Of a stretch of 64,000 nucleotides of DNA, positions 34,831 through 44,199 are shown one piece after another (position 1 is the first letter of the stretch; every line of letters starts with the position of its first letter). The translations under genes were made by a program, and so were the position numbers. Origin of the DNA: Algoriphagus antarcticus (GTDB taxonomy: Bacteria > Bacteroidota > Bacteroidia > Cytophagales > Cyclobacteriaceae); the NCBI RefSeq assembly GCF_002150685.1, contig NZ_MSSW01000017.1, forward strand, positions 62,001 through 126,000, written 5' to 3'. The notes under the pieces are model-generated. The model was not told the DNA's origin. It made no database searches and saw only the letters and a program-made list of their open reading frames with translations.

Positions 34831-35955
34831 ATGAAAAAATATTCAATCTTATATTCAATTGTAGTGCTAGGTTTTTCTTGTACTGAAAAGAGCGAATTTA
34901 ACTCCTATTTTCAGTTAGCAAACTCTTCTGAATACAACAAAGCTATGGAGTTAGTATCATTGAACATTCTTGAATATCCTTTGGATTCAAGCCTTCGTTT
35001 TTCGACCAACTCAATAGGGGTTACAAATATTGAAGGAAAAGAATATTTAAGCTTTCTGGATACTGAACTAGAGACACTAGTGATATTCGAGTATCAGGAC
35101 TCAAAAAAGTCACGTAAAATTCAATTTCAATACGAAGGCCCAAATGGTGTGGGAAACTCGACTTCCTCAGCTCACTATCTTCATAGCTTTGATTCCATCT
35201 ATATATTCCATCATTGGACAGGGGTTCTATTACACATGACTGATTCAGGCAAAATAATAAATCGTTACAAACTTACAGACTACGATGACCCCGCCAATCT
35301 CCCTATGCCTTTTCCCACCACGACTACACCTATACTGTTTTCCCAAGGAAAATTATTTATTCCGTGTACCATCACAAAGTATCAAAATGATTACCACAGC
35401 TATCCAAGCTCATTAAGCTTAGATCTGAATACAAGGAAGATAAAGTACCTTAGTACATTTCCAGAAATATATAGTAATGCATATTGGGGGTCGAAATTTA
35501 AATACGAACCAAGCATAGCCTATAATTCAATAACTGACGAATTGGTTGTAAGCTATCCAGTAGATCATTTCCTGCAAAATATCAATCTTAAGACACGGAA
35601 AGTGAGCCAACATTATGTCGGTTCTGAGTATTTCGATGCCATTCCTCCGTTCAAATATGATGTGTCTCACTATCTCACGAGGACTAAAGGTACTGGAGAT
35701 CAAGAAGAAGATGATCATGGGATGTCCAACTCTGATTATAGAGGCATATATTATGACAATTCTCGAAATCTATATTATCGTATTGCGTTAATACGCTCTC
35801 CCTTGGAAAAGCTCTCAATTACGAAAGTTCCAGATTTTTCGATAATAATTCTTAATGCGAATTTTGAAAAATGGGGAGAGCATTATTTTTCATCGCAGGT
35901 ATATGATCCGTCGAAAGTTTTCCTTTCTTCAAAAGGAATCAATATCTTCCGATGA
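34831..35955 (+). CDS. 6-bladed beta-propeller lipoprotein, cassette E
   Basis: 374 residues from the ATG at 34831, which begins the lipoprotein signal (MKKYSILYSIVVLGFSC); an upstream in-frame ATG at 34762 falls in the hairpin. The signature is weaker (FQYEGPNGVGN). It includes SIYIFHHWTGVLLHMTDSGK and IILNANFEKWGEHYF-like blades. Tyr- and Ser-rich and less AT-rich than A, B and D. It is the last gene of the array, 145 nt before a strong terminator. Confidence 0.78.
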   Translation: MKKYSILYSIVVLGFSCTEKSEFNSYFQLANSSEYNKAMELVSLNILEYPLDSSLRFSTNSIGVTNIEGKEYLSFLDTELETLVIFEYQDSKKSRKIQFQYEGPNGVGNSTSSAHYLHSFDSIYIFHHWTGVLLHMTDSGKIINRYKLTDYDDPANLPMPFPTTTTPILFSQGKLFIPCTITKYQNDYHSYPSSLSLDLNTRKIKYLSTFPEIYSNAYWGSKFKYEPSIAYNSITDELVVSYPVDHFLQNINLKTRKVSQHYVGSEYFDAIPPFKYDVSHYLTRTKGTGDQEEDDHGMSNSDYRGIYYDNSRNLYYRIALIRSPLEKLSITKVPDFSIIILNANFEKWGEHYFSSQVYDPSKVFLSSKGINIFR

Positions 35956-36100
35956 GATTTATTTGAAAAAAACGAAAATACGATAGCTATTGAGGTATTC
36001 TCACCTGTTGAAACTTTAAAAAAGTAGTATAAAAATAAACTACTGGCATACGAGTGATAATCTAGGTCAAATTTAGGTATCTTGGAATAGTAAAGTTGAG

Positions 36101-36139
36101 GAAAAGAGGAAACTACAAAACTGGTAGTTTCCTCTTTTT
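36101..36139 (+). terminator. terminator closing the cassette array
   Basis: Arms AAAAGAGGAAACTAC (36101-36115) and GTAGTTTCCTCTTTT (36123-36137) are perfectly complementary over 15 bp with a 7-nt loop and continuing T. It is the only strong intrinsic terminator I see between 22761 and this point. Confidence 0.9.
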
Positions 36140-36522
36140 AGTGCAAATAGTAGTTCCAACTCATTAACCAGGCTGATTCAATCTACAAAATTATCAAGGC
36201 AGTTGAGTGTCTGCCAATTTTTTTTTATCTCCGTGAGATTGTGGATAAGGCTTGAAAAACATTGCAGTTGCCCCCTCATGACAAGACCATGGGCACTAAA
36301 CAGCTCATAATTTACCGCTTTAGCCTAGGAATCTGGGAAGTCTCCACTGATTAAGGTAAACTATTGAATCATATCAAAGTGCAGTCACACCCAGCTCGAT
36401 TTCCTAAAATAAGTCCCTATATTTTGCGAAGCATCCAAAAAAATAGAGCCCCCGAATGATCGGAGGCTCCTGCAAGCAAAGAGTGAAGATTATATTACAC
36501 CCAAAATTACCAATTCTAGCGA
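36140..36522. other. intergenic stretch without a recognisable gene
   Basis: Between the array terminator and plsC. An imperfect stem GAGCCCCCG / CGGAGGCTC near 36447-36470 is the only structure I see, and it has no T-run. No coding frame of interest, tRNA or repeat family was recognised. Confidence 0.5.
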
Positions 36523-37251
36523 ATGATAAAAATCATCCACGTATTATTTACCATTTACTCCATTATACTTTTCTTCACGCTACTCCTGATCCTTGGGCTT
36601 TTTATTGTAATTCCCTTGAGTATTAGTCCAGCAGGGGGCAAAATCTCTTTTTTACTTTTTCGAATTTGGGCAAGGGTCTGGTCTTTTGGCTCGGGAATCC
36701 GCTATGAGTTCCATGGACGAGATATCATTGATCGCTCACAGCCCTACATCTACATCTTCAACCATCGCTCGTTCGTGGATGCTGCCATTATTCCGCTTGC
36801 CATACCCCAGCAAGTACGCGCACTGGGAAAAAAAGAATTATCCAACATCCCATTTTTTGGTTGGGTAGTAGGCAAAGTAGCCATCTGGGTGGACAGAACG
36901 GATACCGAATCAAGAAAAAAAAGTATAGGCCAATTAGTAAGCTTTCTGAATCAGGGAATCTCAGCCGTAGTCGCTCCTGAAGGAACTAGAAATGACAGTG
37001 AAGCTCCACTTTTGCCATTCAAATCCGGAGCATTTAGACTTGCTGTAGAGACGGGCATTCCTATCCTTCCGATCGCAGTAATTGGGGCAAATAAAATCAT
37101 GAAAAAGGGATCGCTTTTGATCAGACCTGGCAAAGTGAAAATCTACTTTTCTAAACCAATCTATCCTCCTTCCCCTTCAGAAACTGCAGTGAGTGTACTC
37201 TCCAAGAAATGCCAATCAAGGCTTGAGGCTATGATTCTTACACCTGAATGA
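36523..37251 (+). CDS. plsC: 1-acyl-sn-glycerol-3-phosphate acyltransferase
   Basis: 242 residues of the PlsC/LPLAT family. One N-terminal hydrophobic helix (about 8-30) anchors it. The catalytic motif is N-H-R-S-F-V-D (H-x4-D) at about 87, followed by KKELSNIPFFGWV and the substrate-binding PEGTRND. It acylates lysophosphatidic acid to phosphatidic acid on the inner membrane. Its last 14 bases overlap the convergent membrane-protein gene. Confidence 0.92.
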   Translation: MIKIIHVLFTIYSIILFFTLLLILGLFIVIPLSISPAGGKISFLLFRIWARVWSFGSGIRYEFHGRDIIDRSQPYIYIFNHRSFVDAAIIPLAIPQQVRALGKKELSNIPFFGWVVGKVAIWVDRTDTESRKKSIGQLVSFLNQGISAVVAPEGTRNDSEAPLLPFKSGAFRLAVETGIPILPIAVIGANKIMKKGSLLIRPGKVKIYFSKPIYPPSPSETAVSVLSKKCQSRLEAMILTPE

Positions 37252-37891
37252 TAGTTTCACTTGGTTCGTCCACCGCATCAATAGTCAACTCTTCAAAAAG
37301 AATATAAACGGATAGATAAGTCATCGGAACCGTGATGAAGAGCCCAACTACCAAACAAAGGAAACCCACTATATTAAGAGCTAGTAATGCTAGCCCGAAC
37401 AAAAAGAATTTCAGCCAATTCGTATGAACCAGTCTACGGCTGAGCTCCATGGAAGTCCAAAAATCAAATCCTCCAAAAATCACAAACAGCAGGCAAAACA
37501 TGTAGCCAATGAGTAAATAAATCCCCGGTGCCACAAAGCAAATAATCCCAAAAACAATCACAATTGAGCTAATGAGGTTAGTAGTCACTAGATTCCACCA
37601 GTATTTGAACCCATCAAAATAATTCTGGAAATCCAGGTACTCCTTTTGGCTTTGACGGTTAGCAATTAAGTAAAAGCCACAGATAAGTGGAGGGGCCAAA
37701 AAGATACTATAGAGGAAAGTGAAATCCTTCAAATAAAGAGCGAAGCCAGCCTGAATCGCCGCAATCAGCACCATGTATCCCACATGAAACACTGCCTGGG
37801 ATTTGAACATCTCCCAGGCTTTTGTAAGTATCTCCTTAATATCAAAATCTACTCCCGAATCAATGATACTCTGAATTTTACCCAGATCCAT
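37238..37891 (-). CDS. integral membrane protein of unknown function
   Basis: 217 residues with about five or six hydrophobic helices. A short soluble N-terminus (LGKIQSIIDSGVDFDIKEIL) is followed by WEMFKSQAVFHVGYMVLIA and later GLFITVPMTYLSVYILFEEL. This arrangement fits the DUF975/glycerophosphoryl-diester-phosphodiesterase-like membrane-domain families common in Bacteroidota. No catalytic residues are apparent. It stands alone between plsC and the cystathionine beta-synthase gene. Confidence 0.7.
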   Translation of the reverse strand: MDLGKIQSIIDSGVDFDIKEILTKAWEMFKSQAVFHVGYMVLIAAIQAGFALYLKDFTFLYSIFLAPPLICGFYLIANRQSQKEYLDFQNYFDGFKYWWNLVTTNLISSIVIVFGIICFVAPGIYLLIGYMFCLLFVIFGGFDFWTSMELSRRLVHTNWLKFFLFGLALLALNIVGFLCLVVGLFITVPMTYLSVYILFEELTIDAVDEPSETIIQV

Positions 37892-37984
37892 ATTTTTGTG
37901 TAGTCGGTTTTTTACCAGTAAAGGGTAATAAGCTATATAAAATCTGGTCTCGAAAGCTATCGAAACTAAAGTTTAGGTTACTTC

Positions 37985-38002
37985 TCCCGATAGCAATCGG
38001 GA
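37985..38002. repeat. palindromic repeat TCCCGATAGCAATCGGGA
   Basis: One-base variant of the perfect palindrome at 18253-18270, in the spacer upstream of the membrane-protein gene. Confidence 0.6.
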
Positions 38003-38075
38003 CGTCTTCAGTCTTCTCGCCTGTAAACCAAAGGAATTAAGGGTGCTGGCATCAGACCCATTTATAATGGTGATA

Positions 38076-39443
38076 CTACTTCGTGAAAGCCTCTAAGATA
38101 TCGTGCTTGGTGATGATATGAATTTGATTCTGTGCATCTCGCACAAGTACTGCTTTTTGTTTTTCCACCATAGAGGAAAGCACATCCAGCGTGCTATCAA
38201 GCGCCACAAAATGCATAGAATCTTCCATTACATCGGCAACATTCGCATCTTTCAAGGCTGGGTTATCGATGATTCTGGCAAGCAGTTTATTATCCGTCAA
38301 GCTTCCGACCACTTCACCGTTTTCCATTACTGGAATCTGCGAAACACTTGTCTTGTTCATCAATCCAATTGCCTCCTTCACTGAGTCAGTTTTCAGAGTT
38401 GAAACCAAAGTATAAGCTCCATTTCGCTGCGAGATGATATCTCTCGCTGTAGAGAAGGTCTTATCTTCCAAGAATCCGTGGTTTCTCATCCACTCATCGT
38501 TATAGACTTTTCCCAAATATCGAGTGCCGTGATCTGGAAGGATAATCACCATCTGATCACCTTCTTTCAGATTATCTTTGGCCCACTCCAATGCACCGTG
38601 CACAGCCGATCCGCAAGACCAACCTACAAACAAGCCTTCTTCTCTTGCCAATCTACGCGTCATCACCGCAGAATCTTTATCAGTCACTTTGACGAAGTGA
38701 TCGATCATATCGAAGTTCACGTTCTTTGGCAGAATGTCCTCTCCGATCCCTTCCGTCAGGTATGGATAGACCTCTTTCTCATCAAAAATGCCAGTTTCCT
38801 TATACTTCTTAAATACAGAACCATAAGTATCTATTCCCACAGTCACCACATTTGGATTCTGCTGTTTCAGATACATCGCAGTTCCGCACATGGAGCCTCC
38901 AGTTCCTACGCCAGCTGCATAGTGAGTGATTTTCCCATCGGTATCATTCCAGATCTCTGGCCCTGTCGTCTCGTAGTGAGCCGCCGTATTGGACATATTA
39001 TCATATTGATTTGGGTAAAAGGAATTCGGAATATCCTGATTCAATTTTCTCGCGATGGAGTAATATGATCTTGGATCCTCCGGTGAAACGTTTGTAGGAC
39101 AAACGATCACTTCTGCCCCTACTGCCTTGAGAATGTCGATCTTCTCTTTGGACTGCTTATCCGCCATGGTGAAAATACACTTATAGCCTCTTGCAATTGC
39201 TACAAGCGCCAAGCCCATTCCTGTATTTCCGCTGGTACCTTCGATGATCGTTCCTCCGGGTTTCAGCAAACCTGCTTTTTCGGCATCCTCCACCATTTTG
39301 ATCGCCATTCGATCTTTCATTGAGTTACCGGGATTGAAGTACTCCACTTTCACCAGCACCTCGCCCTTGATGTGTTTGGCAAGCTTATTTAGTCTGATCA
39401 TCGGCGTATTACCGATGGTCTCGATTATTGAGTTGTAGATCAT
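38076..39443 (-). CDS. cystathionine beta-synthase
   Basis: 455 residues. The PLP-dependent fold-type II domain has the Schiff-base Lys43 in NPGNSMKDR, the substrate loop EGTSGNTGMG, and the phosphate-binding loop GVGTGGSMCG. Two CBS domains follow from about residue 335 (ARDIISQRNGAYTLVSTLK and VADVMEDSMHFVALDSTL). It condenses serine or O-acetylserine with homocysteine or sulfide. With the CBS pair it is the regulated form rather than plain cysteine synthase. No riboswitch was seen upstream. Confidence 0.93.
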   Translation of the reverse strand: MIYNSIIETIGNTPMIRLNKLAKHIKGEVLVKVEYFNPGNSMKDRMAIKMVEDAEKAGLLKPGGTIIEGTSGNTGMGLALVAIARGYKCIFTMADKQSKEKIDILKAVGAEVIVCPTNVSPEDPRSYYSIARKLNQDIPNSFYPNQYDNMSNTAAHYETTGPEIWNDTDGKITHYAAGVGTGGSMCGTAMYLKQQNPNVVTVGIDTYGSVFKKYKETGIFDEKEVYPYLTEGIGEDILPKNVNFDMIDHFVKVTDKDSAVMTRRLAREEGLFVGWSCGSAVHGALEWAKDNLKEGDQMVIILPDHGTRYLGKVYNDEWMRNHGFLEDKTFSTARDIISQRNGAYTLVSTLKTDSVKEAIGLMNKTSVSQIPVMENGEVVGSLTDNKLLARIIDNPALKDANVADVMEDSMHFVALDSTLDVLSSMVEKQKAVLVRDAQNQIHIITKHDILEAFTK

Positions 39444-39574
39444 AGTTGGTTACATTTGGTAGGGCAAAAATACGGGAATTTTCTTGGTGAAGCGATTGTG
39501 GGAAAGTTAAAACAGAATAAAATTCGGCTTGTCGATAGAAAAGACGTTGACTGAACAATTTAAACTGCGACTCA

Positions 39575-41215
39575 TCAAATCTCCCTAAACTCCAATCGCT
39601 TCAATACATCCAAGGTCACATGCATCAGAATAGCTGCTACGAAAAACATTCCAAATGTCCCTCCAAACAGCGCCCAAACGAATTGCTTGGAAACTACAAA
39701 TGCGATAATACTGAACGCAAATGCAGGCACAAAACCGAAAAGCACAATCCCTCCAATCATAAATGGTTTGATCAATTTCCTGTCCCAACCCTCGTCTAAT
39801 GCTATTTGAGGAATGATATTAATACCGAAACCTATCAAGTAAACTTCTATAGTTGCAAATAAGAACAGCGGAATTATAAACCAGTTTAGACCTGCAATCA
39901 GAACTGTAGGGATAATCAAGGCCACGCAAAACAAAGATATCTGCAAAATATCCAGCTTGATCATATTCCAAAACTTGGAAGCCCACGTAGCTGGAACAAG
40001 GATGAAAAATGGCTTTTTCAGGTCTCCCACATTTGCTCTGCCTATACCTGCAAAGAAATATAGAAACAGCATAATCAGCAGATATCCGTACAAAAAGTAA
40101 TGTGAGAACCATTCGAATAACGAAAGTACAGCCAGTACAATCCCTATTGCTACCATGATCAGAGAGTACAATCCAAATAGCGGATGGAAATCCTGCCGGG
40201 AGCTATGCACATAATTCCTCCAATAAAATGCCTTGGCGCCCGTTCCGAAGTCGGGAAGCGCAAGTTTCTTTTTAGTATTCAGACTATATGAACTCTCGCC
40301 AACTTCCTTTTTACCTTTTACTTTCTCCAGCTTATCCTCGTTTGACTTGGTCGCTTCCAGCACGTCTTCGTAATAATAGCCAGCAAAGCGAATTACCAAT
40401 TTTAAAATCGCAAAATAGGAAATCCCATAAAGCAAAATAAAGCCAATAGAAATCACCGCATTTCCATGACCTAGATAGCTCGCAATTCCCCGACTCCATC
40501 CCACAATCGGAAAGAAATCAAACCAAGGAGAACTGATCCAAGTAAACATTCCCTGCCAGAATTTCTCTGCCATCAGTCCCGGGATAATAATCATTCCGGA
40601 AAGTAAAACCGCCAAAATGATCACTCCGATGCGGATGTATTCCATCACATCAAACTTCGTATTCAGCGTGTAAACAAGAAATTTGATAGGGGAAATAATA
40701 AAAAAGAACAAGGCTACAGATAGAATCAGGAATACAAAATTCGCGACACTCACCTCAAAAGTATCTATCGCCTGACTGTATGCATAGGCCACGAAGATGA
40801 TAGCACCGCCAAGAGAAGGCAAAATTGACCTTCCCATATAATAAATCAGGATATTCTCTGGCTTAACCGGCGCGGTGAAAAGCAGATTGACATCAGCCAT
40901 TTTGAAAAAGCTGACATTGTTTTTCGTGGCTCTGTAAAGCTGGTAAATGAGAATAACCAAGGCCAAAATTGTCACTCCCCCGACTATGTTTTGCATCGCA
41001 AAATTCACCTCAGGAATGCCATTCATATCCAATTCTGGCATTTCTTGGCTAGCTGAGTCCTCGCCTCTGCTCTTGAGACGCATGAAGTACATAAAAAATA
41101 TATAGCCCGCAAGACCTGCATACGGCAATAGCCGAAGAGGATTTCTCAGTATTAACTTGATATTATTGAGCAGGATGAACATATCCTTCCTGAACAGCAG
41201 TCGGATTTCATTCAT
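39575..41215 (-). CDS. ABC exporter permease
   Basis: 546 residues with roughly a dozen hydrophobic helices. It begins MNEIRLLFRKDMFILLNN and has a long cytoplasmic loop near residue 290 (EATKSNEDKLEKVKGKKEV). It belongs to the putative ABC exporter group found in Firmicutes and Bacteroidota. Its start overlaps the end of the ATPase gene at 41208 by eight bases, so the two make one transporter. Substrate unknown. Confidence 0.85.
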   Translation of the reverse strand: MNEIRLLFRKDMFILLNNIKLILRNPLRLLPYAGLAGYIFFMYFMRLKSRGEDSASQEMPELDMNGIPEVNFAMQNIVGGVTILALVILIYQLYRATKNNVSFFKMADVNLLFTAPVKPENILIYYMGRSILPSLGGAIIFVAYAYSQAIDTFEVSVANFVFLILSVALFFFIISPIKFLVYTLNTKFDVMEYIRIGVIILAVLLSGMIIIPGLMAEKFWQGMFTWISSPWFDFFPIVGWSRGIASYLGHGNAVISIGFILLYGISYFAILKLVIRFAGYYYEDVLEATKSNEDKLEKVKGKKEVGESSYSLNTKKKLALPDFGTGAKAFYWRNYVHSSRQDFHPLFGLYSLIMVAIGIVLAVLSLFEWFSHYFLYGYLLIMLFLYFFAGIGRANVGDLKKPFFILVPATWASKFWNMIKLDILQISLFCVALIIPTVLIAGLNWFIIPLFLFATIEVYLIGFGINIIPQIALDEGWDRKLIKPFMIGGIVLFGFVPAFAFSIIAFVVSKQFVWALFGGTFGMFFVAAILMHVTLDVLKRLEFREI

Positions 41216-41924
41216 CTTTTGTCATTTCTAAGAAAAGGTCTTCCAAAGTGGTTCCTTCTTCTTGTACAAATTGCTGCTTAAGGTTTGAAATCGTGTCATT
41301 CCCGACGATGTTTCCATTTTTCAGAATCATCACTCTGTCCGCAATAGTCTCAACACTGTCAATCAAGTGAGTGCTGACCAGAATTGTCTTTCCTGCTTCT
41401 TTCAACTGTCTAAAAATCTTCTTGGTGTTTTTGATCGCTCTTGGATCCAAACCAATCATCGGCTCATCAAAAAACAAAACCTGAGGATCAGGTAGCAAAG
41501 CACAGCAAATAGAAACCTTTTGACGCATTCCTTTGGAAAGATCCCGACCGAGTTTGTCTCTTTTGTCCGTTAACTCAAATATCTCCAAATACTCATCTGC
41601 CTTTCCTCTCCAATCTTTCACCCCATAAGCCTGCGCTACAAACTGCATGTGTTCATGAACAGTAAGCAAATCATAAACGTAAGGAGTCTCAGGAATGTAG
41701 CTAAAAAGACGCTTAGCCTCCACGCTCAAATGATCGTGTCCTCCCAACGTAATTTCCCCGGAAGTTTTGCGAAGCAAGCCCACAATGCATTTCATCGTAG
41801 TACTTTTTCCCGCACCATTTGGCCCCAACAGGCCGACTACCTCTCCTCCTTGGAGTTCAAATGTAATATCATTGACAGCATTCTGCTTGCCATAGGTTTT
41901 TACCAGATTGGTTACGCTCAGCAT
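41208..41924 (-). CDS. ABC transporter ATP-binding protein
   Basis: 238 residues. Walker A is LLGPNGAGKSTT, the signature is LSKGMRQKVS, Walker B is VLFFDEPMIGLD, and the switch His is in LVSTHLID. It is of the CcmA/DRA type that pairs with large permeases. It is encoded upstream of and overlaps the permease at 39575. It drives export across the inner membrane. Confidence 0.95.
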   Translation of the reverse strand: MLSVTNLVKTYGKQNAVNDITFELQGGEVVGLLGPNGAGKSTTMKCIVGLLRKTSGEITLGGHDHLSVEAKRLFSYIPETPYVYDLLTVHEHMQFVAQAYGVKDWRGKADEYLEIFELTDKRDKLGRDLSKGMRQKVSICCALLPDPQVLFFDEPMIGLDPRAIKNTKKIFRQLKEAGKTILVSTHLIDSVETIADRVMILKNGNIVGNDTISNLKQQFVQEEGTTLEDLFLEMTKDE

Positions 41925-42036
41925 AAAAGTGAATTTGAGGCTAAAACTAACCTGCTTAAGGATAGGTTACGAATTTTTGGAATCTTTTTTGAAAAGGGAG
42001 AATAAAATCAGTTTTCACCTTCACAAAAACCCGGCT

Positions 42037-42642
42037 ATGAAAAAGTTCTTTTTATTTCTTCTATTTATCTCTGTTTCAGGCGCCTCGATAGCTCAGCAGG
42101 CAGGAAGGTTCAGAATCAATCTAGAGACCGGCCCCGCCATTCCAAAAGGAGGAGGAATTGGCCTTTTATTTAATATAGAACCAAAAATTAATGTGGCGGA
42201 TAACATGTCGGTAGGGATTAGATTCGGAACGACAGCGTTGGCAAAAGATGTCACCTATTTCAACTTGACGGAAGACTACGAAGGAGAGATATCTGGAAAT
42301 ATTTCTGTTTCAGGCACTTTTGACTACTTTTTTCACAAGGAAGGAAATAAACTTGCTCCCTTCATCGGCGCTGGTTTTGGATATTATGCGCTAAGCAGCA
42401 TTGAAGTAAATAGCGATGATTTTAACTCCCCTGATAACTTCGGGGATTTGGAAGCTAATTTCAAATGGGCTCCTATGATACGAGCAGGAATAGAACTGGG
42501 CAAATTCAGAATGGGCGCTGAATACAACTTCATCCCTTCAAGTAATTTGCAAAACGCCTCGGGACAAGTAATCGGTGAGGCGATCAACCAATACTTTGGA
42601 TTTACGCTTGGAGCTTTTATCGGCGGAGGAAGATGGAGGTAA
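42037..42642 (+). CDS. outer-membrane beta-barrel protein
   Basis: 201 residues from the ATG at 42037, where a signal peptide starts (MKKFFLFLLFISV to SIAQQ). The longer open frame upstream overlaps the divergent ABC gene. The mature part alternates amphipathic strands of the small-porin/OmpW-like kind (MSVGIRFGTTAL, NKLAPFIGAGFGYYAL, FRMGAEYNFIPSS) and ends with an aromatic/hydrophobic strand. Probably an eight-stranded barrel. The role, pore or stress-related, is unknown. Confidence 0.8.
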   Translation: MKKFFLFLLFISVSGASIAQQAGRFRINLETGPAIPKGGGIGLLFNIEPKINVADNMSVGIRFGTTALAKDVTYFNLTEDYEGEISGNISVSGTFDYFFHKEGNKLAPFIGAGFGYYALSSIEVNSDDFNSPDNFGDLEANFKWAPMIRAGIELGKFRMGAEYNFIPSSNLQNASGQVIGEAINQYFGFTLGAFIGGGRWR

Positions 42643-42649
42643 AGAAGAT

Positions 42650-42687
42650 AGAGATTTGAGATTTGAGACTTAAGATTTCAAATCTCT
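42650..42687. terminator. possible two-way terminator between barrel gene and pyrB
   Basis: Arms AGAGATTTGA (42650-42659) and TCAAATCTCT (42678-42687) form a 10-bp stem between two converging genes. T-runs on either side are short. Confidence 0.45.
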
Positions 42688-43614
42688 TTACCCTTTTGCT
42701 CCTGCCAATAAATAAAGTACAGCCATTCTTATTGCTACTCCGTTTTGCACCTGCTCAAGGATAATTGAATGCTCCGAATCTGCTACATCTGAGCTCAGTT
42801 CCACTCCCCGATTGATAGGCCCTGGGTGCATGATTACGATCTCCTTATCCAATTGGCTTAATAGTTTTTTATTGATTCCATAGTAAAGTGAATATTCGCG
42901 CAAACTTGGGAAGTATTTGATTTGCTGTCTTTCGAGTTGAATTCTAAGGACGTTAGCGACATCACACCATTGCAGGGCTTTCTTCACATCCAATTCTACT
43001 TTCACTCCCAGACTCGCAATGTATTTCGGAAGCAAGGTGATTGGACCACATACCATCACTTCTGCACCAAGTTTTTGCAGGCAAAAAATATTGGAAAGTG
43101 CTACTCGTGAATGCAAAATATCACCGATGATGGCAACTTTTTTCCCTGCCACATCTCCCAACTTTTCTTTGATAGAAAATGCATCAAGCAAAGCCTGAGT
43201 TGGATGCTCGTGAGTCCCATCTCCGGCATTGATGATATTCGCATTTACATTTCGGGAAAGGAAGTGTGGTGCGCCGGGACTTGAATGTCTCATCACCACC
43301 ATATCCACTTTCATGGAAAGTATATTATTGACTGTATCTACCAGCGTCTCCCCTTTTTTCACCGAACTGTTTGAGGAGGAAAAGTTTATCACATCAGCAG
43401 AAAGCCTTTTTTCTGCTAGCTCAAAAGAGAGTCTGGTTCGGGTAGAATTCTCGAAAAACACATTGGCAATCGTGATATCACGAAGAGAAGGTACTTTTTT
43501 GATCGGGCGATTGATCACTTCTTTGAAATTTGCCGCCGTGTCAAGAATAAGCTGGATATCTTCCTCTGTTAGGTTTTTGATTCCAAGTAGGTGTTTTGTA
43601 CTGAGTTGCGACAT
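42688..43614 (-). CDS. pyrB: aspartate carbamoyltransferase catalytic subunit
   Basis: 308 residues. The carbamoyl-phosphate site is [13 protein letters not shown], the 80s-loop Lys lies in [12 protein letters not shown], and the domain boundary is [12 protein letters not shown]. It makes carbamoyl aspartate, step 2 of pyrimidine synthesis. It begins 2 nt after the pyrR stop on the same strand, so expression is linked to PyrR. No pyrI regulatory gene is present here. Confidence 0.96.
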   Translation of the reverse strand: MSQLSTKHLLGIKNLTEEDIQLILDTAANFKEVINRPIKKVPSLRDITIANVFFENSTRTRLSFELAEKRLSADVINFSSSNSSVKKGETLVDTVNNILSMKVDMVVMRHSSPGAPHFLSRNVNANIINAGDGTHEHPTQALLDAFSIKEKLGDVAGKKVAIIGDILHSRVALSNIFCLQKLGAEVMVCGPITLLPKYIASLGVKVELDVKKALQWCDVANVLRIQLERQQIKYFPSLREYSLYYGINKKLLSQLDKEIVIMHPGPINRGVELSSDVADSEHSIILEQVQNGVAIRMAVLYLLAGAKG

Positions 43615-43616
43615 GG

Positions 43617-44165
43617 TTAAGGGTTAACTTTCTCTGTGATCCAAATTGCGTCTTTTTCATTTCCCTGCTCAGCCCATTCCACTAGCACATATTGACTTAC
43701 CAACGTATGTACACGGATGCCATAATAATCAGGCATAATAGGATAATCCCGGGTGAGTTTGCGATCTACCAGCACCATGAGCTCCACTTTCTGCGGTCTT
43801 CCAAAAGCTATCATCGCATCCATCGCCGCTCTTACAGACCTGCCTTTGTACAGCACATCATCGACTAAGATTACTTTTTTGCCTTCGACCAGAAAGTTGA
43901 TTTTGGTTTCGTTTGCTTTGAGAGGAAGATCTCTCCTGCGAAAATCATCTCTGTGAAAAGTAGCATCGAGATATCCTGAAGGAACTTTCACTCCGGAAAT
44001 TTCTTCCAGAAGTTTTACGATTTTATCCAACAATATTGGCCCTCTAGGCTGCAAACCCAAAAGTACGGTGTTGTCAAAATCATCGTGATTTTCGATCAGT
44101 TGATGACAAAATCTCCTGAGTATGATCTCAATTTGTACTTCGTCTAAGACTAGCCTTTTTTGCAT
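43617..44165 (-). CDS. pyrR: bifunctional pyr operon regulator / uracil phosphoribosyltransferase
   Basis: 182 residues of type I PRTase fold with the PRPP loop [21 protein letters not shown] and the hood region near [16 protein letters not shown]. In Firmicutes PyrR binds pyr mRNA to attenuate transcription and also has weak UPRTase activity. Here it immediately precedes pyrB, but I could not identify a PyrR-binding anti-antiterminator in the short 34-nt leader. RNA-binding regulation is therefore only inferred. Confidence 0.93.
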   Translation of the reverse strand: MQKRLVLDEVQIEIILRRFCHQLIENHDDFDNTVLLGLQPRGPILLDKIVKLLEEISGVKVPSGYLDATFHRDDFRRRDLPLKANETKINFLVEGKKVILVDDVLYKGRSVRAAMDAMIAFGRPQKVELMVLVDRKLTRDYPIMPDYYGIRVHTLVSQYVLVEWAEQGNEKDAIWITEKVNP

Positions 44166-44199
44166 GGGGTAGATTTGCGGGTAAATATAAAAATAAAAT

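Noticed and set aside
22761..36139. Invertible shufflon or integron-type array
   Set aside because: All cassettes have one orientation, no inverted recombination sites and no site-specific recombinase are seen; conserved blocks are gene tails rather than attC-like sites.
39444..39574. SAM riboswitch before cystathionine beta-synthase
   Set aside because: No conserved riboswitch core or terminator pair recognised.
43617..44199. PyrR-binding attenuator before pyrR
   Set aside because: The leader is only 34 nt and shows no anti-antiterminator fold.
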